Positions 47,847 through 60,150 of a DNA stretch of 64,000 nucleotides are shown piece after piece. The notes beneath the pieces are model-generated. The model was not told where the DNA came from. It ran no database searches and saw nothing but the letters and a program-made list of their open reading frames with translations. Position numbers and translations under genes: made by a program. Numbering within the stretch: the stretch's first letter is position 1; each line of letters opens with the position of its first letter. The DNA comes from Solanum dulcamara (lineage: Eukaryota > Streptophyta > Magnoliopsida > Solanales > Solanaceae), in the NCBI RefSeq assembly GCF_947179165.1, contig NC_077242.1, positions 56,538,097-56,602,096 of the forward strand, given 5' to 3'.

Positions 47847-48661
47847 CCTTGGAGGATGAGTATGGGTGGAACCCTAACCCATAAATTATTGCCTACCTTA
47901 GCCCTTTCCACTACTACCATAATGGAACCTTTGAGGATTGAACCCTCCACCATCAACTCTAGTCTTCTTGAACCCTTTTAACCTCTCCCTCAACTTCTCA
48001 TCCTCGGTTGTTCTACCTATGTCATAAGTCAGGAGATGTCCATCTCTTTGACCAACATGGCCGTTTTGCACTCTTTGGATACCAAGCTAGAAATGTCAGA
48101 AATGAACTTGCTTATTCTTGACCTTAGATCAGAGACCATGAATGGAGCATACTTAGATAATTTGGTGAATTTGAGGCCATACTCCCTCATGCTCATACTC
48201 CCTTGAAAAATATTGATGAACTCTTAGATCTTTGCCTCCCTTAGCTCCAAGGGAAAGAAACGGTCTAGGAAGGAACTTTTGAACTCTTCCCATTCTATAG
48301 CCTCCATGTCTTCAATCCTCTCCATAACCCATTGCTTATACCAAACCCTTGTCATACCCTTGAGTTGATAGGCCACTAGCTCAGCCTTCTTATGTGGAGG
48401 TAAACCCGTGATGGCCATTATACGATAGACCTCATCAATAAAATCCATAGGGTCCTCATTTACTTTGGAACCTTCAAAATTGGGAAAATTCATTCTCTTG
48501 AAATACCGAATCCTAGAAGCAGGAGTAGGTACTTGATGAGGAGGAACAACGCCTTGGTTGTTATGGTTGGATATGGAATGAACCAACAATGTGATGATAT
48601 TTTGGAATTACGCATAGGTCAATTCCTCCTCATAGTGTGGAGGTACTATTCTTGGAGGAAT
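47847..48661 (-). pseudogene. E6 gag, truncated at its C-terminal side
   Basis: Begins near 48661 with ATT CCT CCA AGA, so the usual ATG start is Ile. The open piece 48224-48589 holds the capsid (RMNFPNFEGSKV, ELVAYQLKGMTRVWYKQW, FLDRFFPLELREAKI); EYGLKFTKLSKYAPFMV follows near 48150 in another frame. It runs into the inverted segment at 47846, and the zinc knuckle and protease are missing. Confidence 0.87.
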
Positions 48662-48860
48662 GATCTATAAAACATAAAATGAGGTGTTAGTTAAAGAAAG
48701 TCTTCAGACACTTTAGGGAACGACATGAATTTGAGAGAAATAAAAACTTTCCTAAACGTCTCATAGTCTCCTATTCATAGTTGTGACGCGCTTCACAACC
48801 AAGAAAAAGACCCTATTCGATGAAGTAAGTTGGACTCTGAGAACTATTTCAAAACCTTGA

Positions 48861-48873
48861 ACTCTGATATTAA
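48861..48873 (-). other. E6 primer binding site
   Basis: ACTCTGATATTAA on the plus strand, the reverse of a TTAATATCAGAGT site, with three transitions from the Met tRNA complement; it lies 3 bases from the LTR edge. Confidence 0.78.
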
Positions 48874-48876
48874 GTT

Positions 48877-51149
48877 TGTCACAGCCCAATCCTAGGGCCT
48901 AGATGTGAAACGGCGAATGAGATACTCGGAGGTACCTCACCTAAGCCTCTTAGCATTCATTTAGCTTTTCATACGTAATGACGTTCAATATCAAGCAGAA
49001 AATAACGTGATAATGGTAATAAGGGAATAAACATAGAATGGGAGTCAAAATCAAGCTTTAACATCATACATTTACATCCAATCATTCCTCTATTAAAAGA
49101 CTTAGCGGAGGCTAAAACACGTCCTTGGCTCACCCTCGAATGTAACATCAAAAGAACCAAAAGATAATCAAAAGTCTATACATGGCATAGCTACAAAAAG
49201 GGAATGGGATGTTGTTCCCAAAACATGGGAACTCACCAACTATGTAGCCTTTAATGAAATCAACTATCCATGTAGAGGAGAGTGGTGACGTCGGTCCCTA
49301 TATGGTGATATTATATAGGCAAAGAGTATGTGTTATTACTTTGAATGTCTAAGTATGTAGGCATACATGAACATTAAAAGACATTAGAACATTTATGTAA
49401 TAAGAAATATAGTGCAATGCATGAGTAATCAATCATATACATAACATTTGAAATGTTCATTTTTTTGGAAAGATAACTGTAACCGATATTTAAGACAATG
49501 CAAGCTATTACATTAAATCCAACATAACCCCCTACGTTGTCATGGGGAGAATACTTGCTGGGTAGAACTCCGTCAAATTCATTTATTTCTTTAACTTTAA
49601 CTTCAAAGGCTATTTGTGGATCCACTAGTCTAAGCCTACAAGGGCTCCTATTTTGGTACATAGTTAATGCAACACGAGACTTTACTTAAGGACCCCTTAG
49701 GTCGAGTCCCCATCTACATCCTACATTTGGTGCTAGGTAAAATTCCACGGAATAGCATTTGAATATCATAATAACATAAGCATTCATATAACTTTAGACA
49801 TCAAATAATCATTCGGTAGAATAGTTCATTAAAACCCTCCATTTGATTCAACTATGTGAGAATTGTCCTTTCACATAAAAATCATTCTTTGGCTAAGAAT
49901 CCATTCATCATCATTAAATCTTTCTTTCATTTCATAAGTCTCCCTTCAATCATAAACATCTACTTTCATAAACTTCTATTTTGGAGTTAAAGCTTTCAAT
50001 TCAACTTCATTTCAACATAAAGAAACTGGGTGAGTTTACTTTATTCAACCTTTAAAAGACATTTAAAACAATGCTAGAATGCATGAGAGTAATGGAAATA
50101 CATCAATTAAAACAACTTAAAACAACTCACTAGTACCTCTTTAAAGCTACTTTTATGCCTTCATAATAGGAATTTGATAAATCATTTTTTTCATGAAATT
50201 GAGTGTCAATATATGCCAATATAGGTAAATAAACTTCAAATAGATATTAATAAATGCATTTGTAATTACTATATAAAAACACATAAGATTACATCATTTA
50301 AATTAAAATATTGAGTTGAGAAATTCCCTTGGGCTCCATGGGTGAAAGAACCCATGAGTGAGACCCACATACCTTGGGGAAAGAAACCCTAATTCAAGTT
50401 CAAAAAATTGGTAACTTGATCTTCTTGGAATGAATCTTAGCTTTCATGATGGAGAGGAAGACTTGAGAGAACTTGAGAGGTTAGGGTTTGGGTCTTAGAA
50501 CTTGAGTGAGAGTGAATGAGTGTAGAAAGGATTTAGGGTCTTTAGATAGTTGATTTTTTCTCGCAAAATGACCTAACTTTGTGTTAAAACATAAGAAAAG
50601 ACCAAAATTCCCCTTTTAAAAATATGGCCGGACTGGCTTTACGGAGACCCTTCATGGTCTGTCGTACTCACCATGGCCTGCGGTGGGTCCCATGATGATT
50701 GACTTGGGAAAAGTTATTGAGAGTTTGCAGGGAGGGTCTCTGAACTTTTTTCACAGAGACCTTCATGGTCCGTGAAGGGCATCACAACCCATGAAACATG
50801 TCTGTGGTGCAGGTCCTGTAGGAGTCTTGCAGTGTGACCACCATGGTCCGTGAAGAGCTCTATGGCCTATGGTGGTAGTCCATGTTCCTTGTCTTTGAAT
50901 ATTTCCTGAGGGCTTTTGGGTAAGGGTCTCAACGGAGGGCTTCACGACATATGGTACTCATCATGGTCTGTGGTCCCTCATCGTGATCCCTTCCCTGCAA
51001 GTCTGAGCCTCTGAATCACCACCCTGGTGGCTTACCACACTCTGTGGTGTTCACCATGGCCTGTGATGGCCTTTTTTGGTCATCACTGGTGTTAATTTTT
51101 GCATTTTCTTGAGATTTCATTTGACTTTCCAAATTTTCTGGGTCTTAAA
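48877..51149 (-). repeat. E6 5' LTR
   Basis: Left edge TGTCACAGCCC next to the primer site, right edge GGGTCTTAAA. Collinear with 43745-46021; mostly about 83-89% alike by eye, but 172 bases corresponding to 44507-44678 are identical. Word array at about 50640-51095. The ORF 49374-49661 pairs with 44330-44533 and is not a known protein. Confidence 0.9.
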
Positions 51150-52503
51150 TCCTCAGACCATTAGAATTTCACCTTCTTTTAATCTAAAGTAGTTAAGGGC
51201 AATACAATGGAAATAAATCCTTCCACAAATCATCTATAATAACCTTTTTAAACACAAGAAACTTTGACTAACAAAAGGAGACGATGGTCTAGGCCAATTC
51301 TTAATCGCCTCGACCTTTTTTGTACCAACCATGATACCTTCACCAACGATAATATGACTAGGGAAAGCAACTGACCTTAACCAAAATTCACTCTTACTAA
51401 ATTTAGTAAACAACCGATGGTCCTGATAATTTGTAATACAATCCTCAAATGATTGGCATGCTCTTCCTCACTTCGAGATTAGATCAAAATATTATATATA
51501 AATACAATAACAAACATATCCAAGTAGTGATTACATACCCTTTTTATCAAATCCATAAAAGCTGCAAGGGAATTCATTAGTCCAAAAGGCATAACAAAAA
51601 GTTCAAAGTTACCATACTGAGTCCTAAAATCCATCTTCAAAATGTCACATTCCCTTACTCGGAGTTGATGATAACCCGATCGAAGATCGATCTTTTAAAA
51701 GTAACTTGCTCGTTGAAGTTGGCTAAACAAGTCATCAATCCTTGGAATAAGATACTTATTCTTAATTGTGACCTTGTTCAACTGCCGATAATTAATACAA
51801 AAATAGAGGGGACCTTCCTTCTTTTTGACAAAGCAAACCGGAGAACCCCTGAAGAAATACTTGGTCTAATGAATCCCTTATCCAACAAATCCTTCAACTG
51901 ATCCTTTAATTCTTTCATTTTTGCCGGGACCATTCGATAAGGAGGAATAAAGATAGGCTGAGTATCGAGGAGAATATTGATACCAAAGTCTATTTTCCTT
52001 TCGGGAGGAATGCCGGCTAGATCATCAGGGAAAACATCCAGAAACTCATTAACAACTAAAACTAACTCAAGAGTAGGAGCTTCGGAATTAGCATCTCTAA
52101 CCCCAGACTAGATGATAAAAGCAACCTTTGGATATCATTTTTTGAGCTTTAAGGCATGAGATGAATTGATCCTTAATCAAGGAATTACTACCTTTCCATT
52201 CTAAGACTGGCTCATTTGGAAAATAAACTTGACCACACGGGTCCTACAACATATAGAAGCATAACATGCATGAAGCAAATCCATACCAACAATAACATCA
52301 AAGTCGGTCATATCGAGCTCTACTAGATCTACTAAGGTGACTTTATGAATAATTGAAACTGGGTAATATCTATAGAATCTTTTAACCACAACTGAATCAC
52401 CAATAGGAATATAGAACGAAAAAGGCTCTAGCAAGATATTGAGTAACAAATGATAGAGTAGTACCCAGATCTAATAATGCATAAACATCAAAATCGAAGA
52501 CAT
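51150..52503 (-). pseudogene. E5 pol, first part: protease and RT
   Basis: Right to left: protease active site LLDLGTTLSFVT near 52490-52455 (Leu for Ser), then open piece 52201-52449 with SFYIPIGDSVVVKRFYR and DFDVIVGMD. RT follows between about 52120 and 51430 with ESVL-like, [10 protein letters not shown] and MSFGLMNS-like pieces near 51770 and 51570; the YxDD box near 51500 reads FIYNIL, both Asp residues lost. RNase H begins before the E6 break at 51150. Stops throughout. Confidence 0.85.
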
Positions 52504-53665
52504 TCAATAAACACGTGACCAGATCAGGAGACTCTTCCACCTATTTCCTAGATTGGAGGTCATAGAACCTATTTTTGTGTGGGCCGCCATCTTGTGGAGC
52601 TTGTCCACTTGACTATTTTGACCTTGAGGATGCCCTTCTATCCCCTTGCTAGGATATTTGGAGATCTTGTGCCCTATTTTACCGTACCTGAAGCATGCAT
52701 CAGTACCAAACAAACATTGACCTACATGGTTTCTCCCACTTGATACACTTACGAAGAGTAGATCCACTAACACCATCACCTTGGGCCTTATGGTTGGAGG
52801 CCCTATCTTTATCAAACTATTGACTCGGAGCTTGTGAGGAACCTTGTCCTTGAAACCTTTGTCCTTGTTATAAATGTCTGTTACCGCCACTGGATTTTGA
52901 TTGCAAAAACTCTCCTTCAAACTGAGACCTCTTGGACTCCGTCACCTTCCTCTCCTAAAGCTTCTCCACTTTAATTTTTTGGGCAAAGGTCAAGAGACTA
53001 GAAATGTCCATCTCCTAGATGAGCAGAGCATTTAGGCACTATTTCATCACTAAATCTGACACACCTGAAATAAACTCACTCATTTGAGCACGAGATTTGG
53101 TTACTAAAGAAGGAGCACACTTGAACAACTTTGTGAAATTGAGAGAATATTCCCTTACACACATGTTTTCTTGCTGAGATTAATAAATTCTAACACTTTC
53201 TCCTCATTCAACTCAATGGTAAAGAAGCGTTCAAGAAATGCAACCTTGAAATTTTCCCAACCTATGGGACCTTCTTCAACCCTATCGGCCTTCCATTGAT
53301 TGTACCACACTTGAGCACCGCCTTTGAGTTGGTATGCCGCCAATTCCGCCTCCTTCTCTGAAGACACTCCCATAATAGTGACAATCTTATACACTTCATC
53401 AAAAAAAATTAGGGATCCTCATTAACCTTTGATCCCTAAAACTCGAGAGGGTTCATCCTTGTGAAGTTTATAACCCTTGAAGTAAGTATAGGCACATTTT
53501 GGGGAGAAATTACTCCTTCGTTCACTTGAGTAGTCATGGCTTGAGTTAAAGAAATTGAATAGTGGCTCGAAACTCTGCATGAGACATTTGTTCATTCAAA
53601 GGGTCATTTGGAGCATGTTTCTCCTCCTCAACATTCCTTCAGCTGGCATATCTTAGTGGAGGCAT
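52504..53665 (-). pseudogene. E5 gag, broken
   Basis: Start codon at 53665 in CATGCCTCC context (MPP). Capsid in open piece 53155-53394 (EAELAAYQLKGGAQVWYNQW, FLERFFTIELNEEKV). Nucleocapsid side in 52504-52920, with CFRYGKIGHK, a zinc knuckle that has lost a Cys. The leader 53666-53857 continues to the E7 LTR without a primer site. Confidence 0.85.
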
Positions 53666-53857
53666 GATTCTGTAATTCGCAAAGAGAGAGAGTTAGAGGA
53701 GGAATTCTTAGAGTTTAACTCTATAGCACAATGATATCATGAAAGAAGTAATGATTTTCCTAAAATGCCTCATAGCCTCCTATTCATAGATATGGCATTC
53801 TTTACACTAATGAACAAAAATCTACTCAACGCGGCATATTAGACTCTCTAGGACACT

Positions 53858-55051
53858 TGTCACGACCTGACCTAGGTCCTAGTCTTAACATGGCGATTGA
53901 AATTCCGAAGTGCTCCAACCAAGCCTCTTGACATATCATAAAGCATACATAAGGTGAAGTAAATGCAGAAATATCCTAAGAGAGTCTAAACCATGATTCA
54001 TAAAGGAGAATGTGAGCAGACAACATACACTCAAAATATTTTTTCCAACTAATGCCTCTACTCATGAACATGGTCATTCATAATTCATCTTGAAATCATG
54101 TAATTTACGTAGAAGCATACTTATAATGATCATTAATAATTATTAAAAATGAAATTGAATCAACCCAACACAATTCATAAAAATTAAAGTTTAAAAAATA
54201 AGATTTTATGTGATTTTTAAAATAAAACCTTGGACTCCATGAGTGGAAGGGACTCATGAATTAATCCACATATACCTTGATTGAAATTGGACTTGAATTG
54301 ATAAAAGAGACTTGATCTTGAAGAAACCCTAACTAAAGCATGATGAACTATTGAGGAACCTTGGGAGAGAAGTCTAAAATTTATTAGAGGAAATAATGAA
54401 GGAATAAAAGAGTTTATGAGTATTTAGGACACAATACTTAATGAATCTAGTCCTTAAAAATGTCCACATACATTATTAGAATGTAGGGACAATACCAAAT
54501 TACCCCTCATTAAATTTCTAAAATTTTAACTTAGGGGGAGCATTTCTACGAATCATAGGAATTGTGAGGAGTCGTCATTATAACTCGTCCTGTAGGCCCT
54601 GAGAAAGACCTGAAAAATAAGTCTTTGAACTTTCTATACGAGTCATTTCTATGACTCGTTCATAGGTTTATGAGTCATTAAAGTGACTCATCTTGCAGGT
54701 TTGAAAACCTGCAAGTTTGGAGTCTCTGAAGTTCCTATACGACTAGTTTCTATGCGTCGTAATCTTCTCTATGACTCATCCTGTTGAGTCGTAGATGAAG
54801 TCATGAGGCTCAGTAGTTCGCAGGGTTTAAGGCCTGCACTACGACTCATTTCTATGAGTTGTAGACTCTTCCACGAGTCGCCATATGACTTTTGCCTTAG
54901 CCAAATTTTCCTTCCCAGAACCCCTGTATACAACTCATTTCTATGACCCGTACAAGTTGCTATGAGTCATAGACCAACTCGTAGACTTGGGTCAGTAGTC
55001 TTTTCTTGAGATTTTCCTTTCATTCGACTTTTTATGTTACGGAGTCTTACA
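53858..55051 (-). repeat. E7 3' LTR, short form
   Basis: Left edge TGTCACGACCTG, right edge GGAGTCTTACA next to the purine tract, 1194 bp. Compared with 23946-25892, a stretch matching about 24140-25065 is missing, including the R-like CATACTTAGTAC segment. Word array of GACTCAT / TCTATGA / TCGTAG type at about 54540-54985. Confidence 0.87.
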
Positions 55052-55066
55052 ATATCTCCCCCTTGG
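55052..55066 (-). other. E7 polypurine tract
   Basis: ATATCTCCCCCTTGG on the plus strand, a clean purine run on the coding strand, abutting the LTR start. Confidence 0.85.
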
Positions 55067-55294
55067 GAAGATTCATCCTTGAATGAGATTCAACTAGAAT
55101 AGGAAAGATATGAAACAAGGACTAGAAACCAACGTAAACATTAGGACACCTTAAAATGCATAGAATAAGAAAACTTCAAACTTAACATAAAACATGGCTT
55201 TGAAAAACAACTTTCATGAACATACATGCATATGAATGATATAGGAGGGACTGAAAATATAGGAGTTTAATCAACTCGATCATGAATAACTTAG

Positions 55295-58200
55295 TACCTT
55301 AGGCTTGAGTTGAAGGAAAGAGATACGGATAACGTTTCACCATCTCCGCCTCCACTTCTTATGTAACACTCTCTACTTGTTGATTTCTCTACAATTCTTT
55401 AATAGACGCAATATCCTTATTTATTAACCTCTTCACTTGCTGGTCTAAGATTTTCATCGGAACCTCCTTATAAATCAAATTCTCTTCAATGTTCACGCTT
55501 TCCAATAGAACAATAGAGTTTGGATCACCCATAAATTTCCTCAACATTGACACATGAAATACCGGATGAACCATAGCCAACTCAAATGGCAAATCTAATT
55601 CATATGACACTCTACCAATACGCTTCAATATTCTATAGGTTCTAACATATCTTGGACTCAGTTTTTCTTTCTTACAAAAATGCATTACACCCTTTATAGG
55701 TGAAACATTCAAATACACCCAATCATCCACATCAAATTCGATCTCTCTCCTTCTAATGTCCGAATAGGACTTTTGATGACTTTAAACCATCTTTAATCTT
55801 TCTCTTATGAGCCTTGCATATCCATTGCACCAGCTACTAAATCTGGACCTATCAGTGCCATCTCACCTACTTCAAACCATCCCAGTGGAGATCTACATCT
55901 TCTTCCATATAAGGGTTCAAAAAGAGCCATTTGGATACTAAAATGATAACTATTATTGTAGGTAAACTCAATCAATGGAAAATGCTCATCCCATCTCCCT
56001 TTAAGATCAATAACATATGCTCTTAACATATTCTCCAAAGTGTGAACCATTCTTTCGGCTTGTCCATCAGTTTGAGGATGAAAAGTGGTACTTAGCTTAA
56101 CTCTAGTACCAAGAACTTTTTGAAATGACTTCCAGAAATATAAAGTAAATTGAGTACCTCTATCTGATATAATTAACAAAGGAACACCATGAAGTTTCAC
56201 AAGTTCACAAATGTACAATTTAGCAGTCTTCATCACCAAAGTAAGTCTTAACCAGTAGAAAATGTGTCAATTTAATAATTCGGTCTACAACAACCCAAAT
56301 AGAATTATATTTTCTTCTAGTATGAGGCAAACCCGTTAAAAAGTCCATATTCACATCTTCCCACTACTGAGTAGGAATCTCAATGTCTTAAGTTAAACCT
56401 TTTGGTTTTTGATGCTCAACTTTTACTTGTTGACAATTAGGACACTTAGCCACGAACACTGCTATGTCTTTCTTCATGACATTCCACTAATACACCTCCC
56501 TCAAATCATGTTTCATCTTGGTAGATCCCGGATGAATTGAATACCGAGAGCTATGAGCCTCATTCAATACTAACTCTCTTAACCCATCAACATTAGGAAC
56601 ACACAAATGACCTTGGTAACGTAGTACACCATCTTCCCCTTGGGAAAATCCTTAATATCTTTTTTGGCAACCGAATTCTTAAATACAACCAACACCGGAT
56701 CATTGTCTTTTTTGGCCTTAACATCCGCCATAAAAGACGATTCTGAGCCATTATGTACAAGAATACCTTCATCCTTGGAGTCAACCATATGCACACCTAA
56801 ACGTGCCAATCTATGGGCATCTTTAAGCAACTCCATCTTACCTTCACAACATATGCAACACTATCCATGAACAGCCAACTAAGAGTATAGCTATAATATT
56901 TGCTTTACTCAGATGGTACAATACACTCATGTCATAATCCTTTAGAAGTTCAAGTCATCTTCTTTGCCTAAGGTCCAAGTCTTTTTGGCTAAACACATAT
57001 TTCATGCTTTTGTGGTCTGTAAAAACATCAACATACACTCCATAAAGATAATGATGTCATATTTTCAAAGCAAACACAACCACCGCAAGTTCAAGATCAT
57101 GGGTTGGATAGTTTCTTTCATGCACCTTAAGTTGCCTAGAATCATAGGATATAACCTCATAGTGTTGTATCAAAATAGAACCCAAACCAATATGTGAGGC
57201 ATAAAAATAAACAACAAACCCATTTGAAACTTTGGGCAATGTCAAAATTGGAGCCGACGTAAAACGATCCTTCAATTTTTGAAAACTTTTCTCACATTCA
57301 TCCGACCATTGAAATTTCACCTTCTTTTTGGTCGACTTAGTCAAAGGTGAAGCAATAGATGAATACCCTTCAACAAATATCTTATAGTATCCTCTTAATC
57401 CCAAAATACTTCTATTATCTGAAGGAGATAATGGTCTAGGCCAATTCTTTACCGCCTCTATTTTCTTTGGATCAACCATAATCCCATCACTGGACACCAC
57501 ATGGCCAAGAAATGTAACTTCTCTTAGCTAACATTTTTACTTACTAAACTTGGCGAATAATTGCTTATCCCACAATATTTATAACACAATTCTCAAGTGA
57601 CCATATGATCTTTTTTATTTTGAGAGTAAATCAAGATGTCATCAACGAACACCACTACAAACATGTCTAAGTATGGCTTGAAAATATGACTCATCAAATC
57701 CATGAAGATAGAGGGAGAATTAGTCAAACCAAACAATATTATTACAAATTCAAAATGGCCATACCATGTTCGAAACTGAATCTTGGGAATATCACACACC
57801 CTTACCCTTAGTTGATGATAACCAAAATAGAGATCAATCTTTGAGAAGTAACTTTCTCCTTGTAATAGGTCGACAAGTCATTTATCATTAGAATTGGATA
57901 CTTGTTCTTTACAGTGACCTTATTCAATTATCGATAGTTTATGCACATTCGGAGCGACCCATTTTTCTTCCAAACAAACAAAATGGGAATACCTCATGGT
58001 GAAATACTTGGCCTTATAAAACTCTTATCCAACCAATCCTTCAATCGCTCTTTCAACTCCTTAAGTTTCACTGGAGAAATATGGTAAGGAGGAATAGAAA
58101 TAGGTTGAGTATCAGGAAGGAGATCTATGCCAAAGTCGATTTCCCTTTTGGGAGGAATACCGGGCAAGTCATCAAAAAACACATCAAGAAATTCATTAAC

Positions 58201-58879
58201 TATAAGGACCGACTCAAGAGTAGGAATTTTGGAATCAACATCCCTAACTCGCAACAACAAAAACAACAACGAGCCCAGTATAATCCCACTATATGGGGTC
58301 TGGGAAGGGTAGAGTATACGCAGACCTAACCCCTACCTTGAAAGGTAGGGCGTCTGTTTCCGAAAGACTCTCGGCTTAAGACATAAGATGAATCGATCCT
58401 TAACCACCAAATCATTACCCTTCCATTCAAGAATAGGATCGTTAGGAAAGTGAAACTTAACCACACAGGTCCTATAACATATAGATGCATAAGCGGGATA
58501 TAACTAATCCATACGAAGAATGATGTCAAAATTGGCCAAGTCAAGTTCAACAAGATCACATGGAATAACTTTGTGCAAGACCGACAAGGGACAATTTCTA
58601 TAAACTCTCTTGTCTAACTCTGAATCACCTACAGGAGTATAAATCAAAAAAGGTTCTAATAACACTTTGGGGCATACATCAAATTTCATATAAAGGTAGG
58701 GAGTAACAAAAGACAAGTTGGCACCCAGATCAAGCAATGAATAAACATCAAAGCAAAAGACCCGTAACATACCTGTGACCATATCAAGAATCTCATCCAC
58801 ATCTTGCCTAGCATGAAGAGCATAGAATCGGTTGTTGCATTGTCCATCCTTAGGTTGAGCTTGGGTGCCTTGTTGCACT
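55295..58879 (-). pseudogene. E7 pol: protease, RT, RNase H, integrase with tail
   Basis: Right to left. Protease in 58504-58878, active site DLGANLSFVT near 58720. A SINE lies at 58252-58376. RT 57590-58270: [18 protein letters not shown] near 58140, [16 protein letters not shown] near 57750, intact FVDDIL near 57640. RNase H in 57057-57500 ([14 protein letters not shown]). Integrase: KKDIAVFVAKCPNCQQVKVE near 56450, NMDFLTGLP near 56345 (first Asp kept), IISDRGTQFT near 56165 (second Asp kept), LENMLRAY near 56030 (Glu kept). Open piece 55389-55730 holds VSYELDLPFELAMVHPVFHV and the tail start; MVKRYPYLF ends near 55300. The DDE residues are intact but frameshifts and stops break the gene. 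Confidence 0.92.
58252..58376 (-). mobile_element. Au-like SINE, 5' truncated, inside E7 pol
   Basis: On the minus strand it reads from a GAGAGTCTTTCGG-type segment near 58370 through GGTCTGCGTATACTC near 58320 and CAGACCCC near 58300, to a terminal GTTGTT-rich tail at 58252-58270. This body and TTG-repeat tail resemble the Au SINE family known from nightshades and grasses. It interrupts E7 between protease and RT and replaces about 40 bp that E5 has at the equivalent place. No target duplication is visible. The tRNA-like 5' promoter part is missing. ORFs 58081-58329 and 58127-58312 are chance. Confidence 0.85.
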
Positions 58880-59933
58880 TGGCCTCCTTGTGGATGATCT
58901 TCTCCACCCTTGTGGGAAACATAAGGGCAATCAGATTACTTATGGACCATCTTGCCACATCCATAACAAGTACCTATTCCCATAAAGCATTTTCCTCCAT
59001 GATGTTTTCCACACTTTGCACACTTAGGAAAATTATGGCTACTAGAATTCACACCTCCTCCTCCTTGAACTTTAGGGTATGACACCCTATCTTTAGCAAA
59101 CTTCTTCCATGAACCTTGGCCTTATTGAGAAAGGCCACTACTACCACCACCTGTCCTAGCATTTGAGAACCCACTTTCATATAGGACCCTCTTAAAATCT
59201 CTCATTCTCATCTCCTTGAGCTTTTATCCTTCAATTTGTTTGGAGAAAGTCATGAGCCGAGATAGTTTCATCTTCTTAACAAGCATAGCAGTACGATATT
59301 CCTTAGCAACTAAATCGGCACCTCCAATATAAATTGACTTATTTAGGCACATAGATCGGCAACCAATAAAGGAGCATACTTGGATAGCTTAGTGAACTTG
59401 AGGGCATAGTCCCTCATTCCCATAATTCCTTATCGAAGTTTAATGAACTCTGACACTTTAGCTTCCCTTAGCTATAGAGGGAAAAAATGATCAAGGAAAG
59501 AAAGTTTGAAGGCTTTCCATTCAATAAGACCTTCATTAAACCTCTTCAAATTCCATTGATTATACCAAACTTGAGCTACACCTTTGAGTTGTTAAGATGC
59601 CAACTCTTCTTTCTCTTCTGAAGTCAGCCTCGTGATACTTACTATCTTATAGACCTCATTAATGAACTTTTGGGGGTTCTCATCAATTTTCAAACTATGG
59701 AACTCAGGAGGGTTCATTCTTCCAAAATCCCTCACTCTAGAAGATGGAGTAGGAACATTAGGAGGAGCCGCAAACCCTTGGTTGGCTACTACTTGGGCTA
59801 ACATTGTAAAAGCGGTCTGGAATTCCGCATGTGCCACTTGTTTAGGAAAAGAGCCATTTTCTTAAGGAAACAGAGGATCTTGGGCTTCATTATCATTGTT
59901 CCCCCATGGCAAAAGTGGTCTTCTTGGAGGAAT
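58880..59933 (-). pseudogene. E7 gag, broken
   Basis: Starts near 59933 with ATT CCT CCA AGA, so the usual ATG is Ile, as in E6. Open piece 59592-59837 holds VPTPSSRVRDFGRMNPPEFH and INEVYKIVSITRL. Capsid continues out of frame (QLKGVAQVWYNQW near 59570; DYALKFTKLSKYAPLLV near 59390). Two Cys-rich motifs: CAKCGKHHGGKC near 59020 and CYGCGKMVHK near 58970, both altered from CCHC. Multiple stops. Confidence 0.85.
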
Positions 59934-60134
59934 TTTCTAAAATTCGCAAAGGACAAACATTAGGGAAAGGAAGACTTAGAACAAACTTTATCGTACGACA
60001 TAGATCATGAAAGAAGTGACAATTCCTAAAGCACCTTATAGCCTCCTATTCATAGATGTAGCATGCTTCAAAACTATGAATACGACTTTACCTGACGCGG
60101 CATATTGGACACCCAAGGACATCTTAAACCATGT

Positions 60135-60147
60135 GCTCTGATACCAA
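60135..60147 (-). other. E7 primer binding site
   Basis: GCTCTGATACCAA on the plus strand, an exact reverse of the initiator Met tRNA complement TTGGTATCAGAGC. Confidence 0.92.
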
Positions 60148-60150
60148 GTT

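Larger units (their letters stand above)
43745..51149 (-). mobile_element. E6: minus-strand gypsy element nested in E5, internally deleted and rearranged
   Basis: 7.4 kb with LTRs of 2277 and 2273 bp. Flanks GCCTC (43740-43744) and TCCTC (51150-51154) form a target duplication with one change. The internal part has gag, then an inverted pol piece, then integrase; protease, RT and most of RNase H are gone. Leader 48662-48860 and 3' stretch 46036-46264 show no features. Confidence 0.9.
30561..53857 (-). mobile_element. E5: minus-strand gypsy element carrying nested E4 and E6
   Basis: Read right to left: leader 53666-53857, gag 52504-53665, pol in three pieces (51150-52503, 42061-43744, 32250-32597), a stretch without features (32042-32249), polypurine tract and 3' LTR (30561-32027). 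Removing E4 and E6 joins the pol pieces in the right order. The 5' LTR and primer site are missing; the right edge meets the E7 LTR. Nearly all coding parts are decayed. Confidence 0.8.

Noticed and set aside
53858..55051. One LTR shared between E5 and E7, as in a tandem LTR-internal-LTR-internal-LTR array
   Set aside because: The left E5 LTR is of a different subtype and the E5 primer site is missing at the junction, which homologous recombination would have kept.
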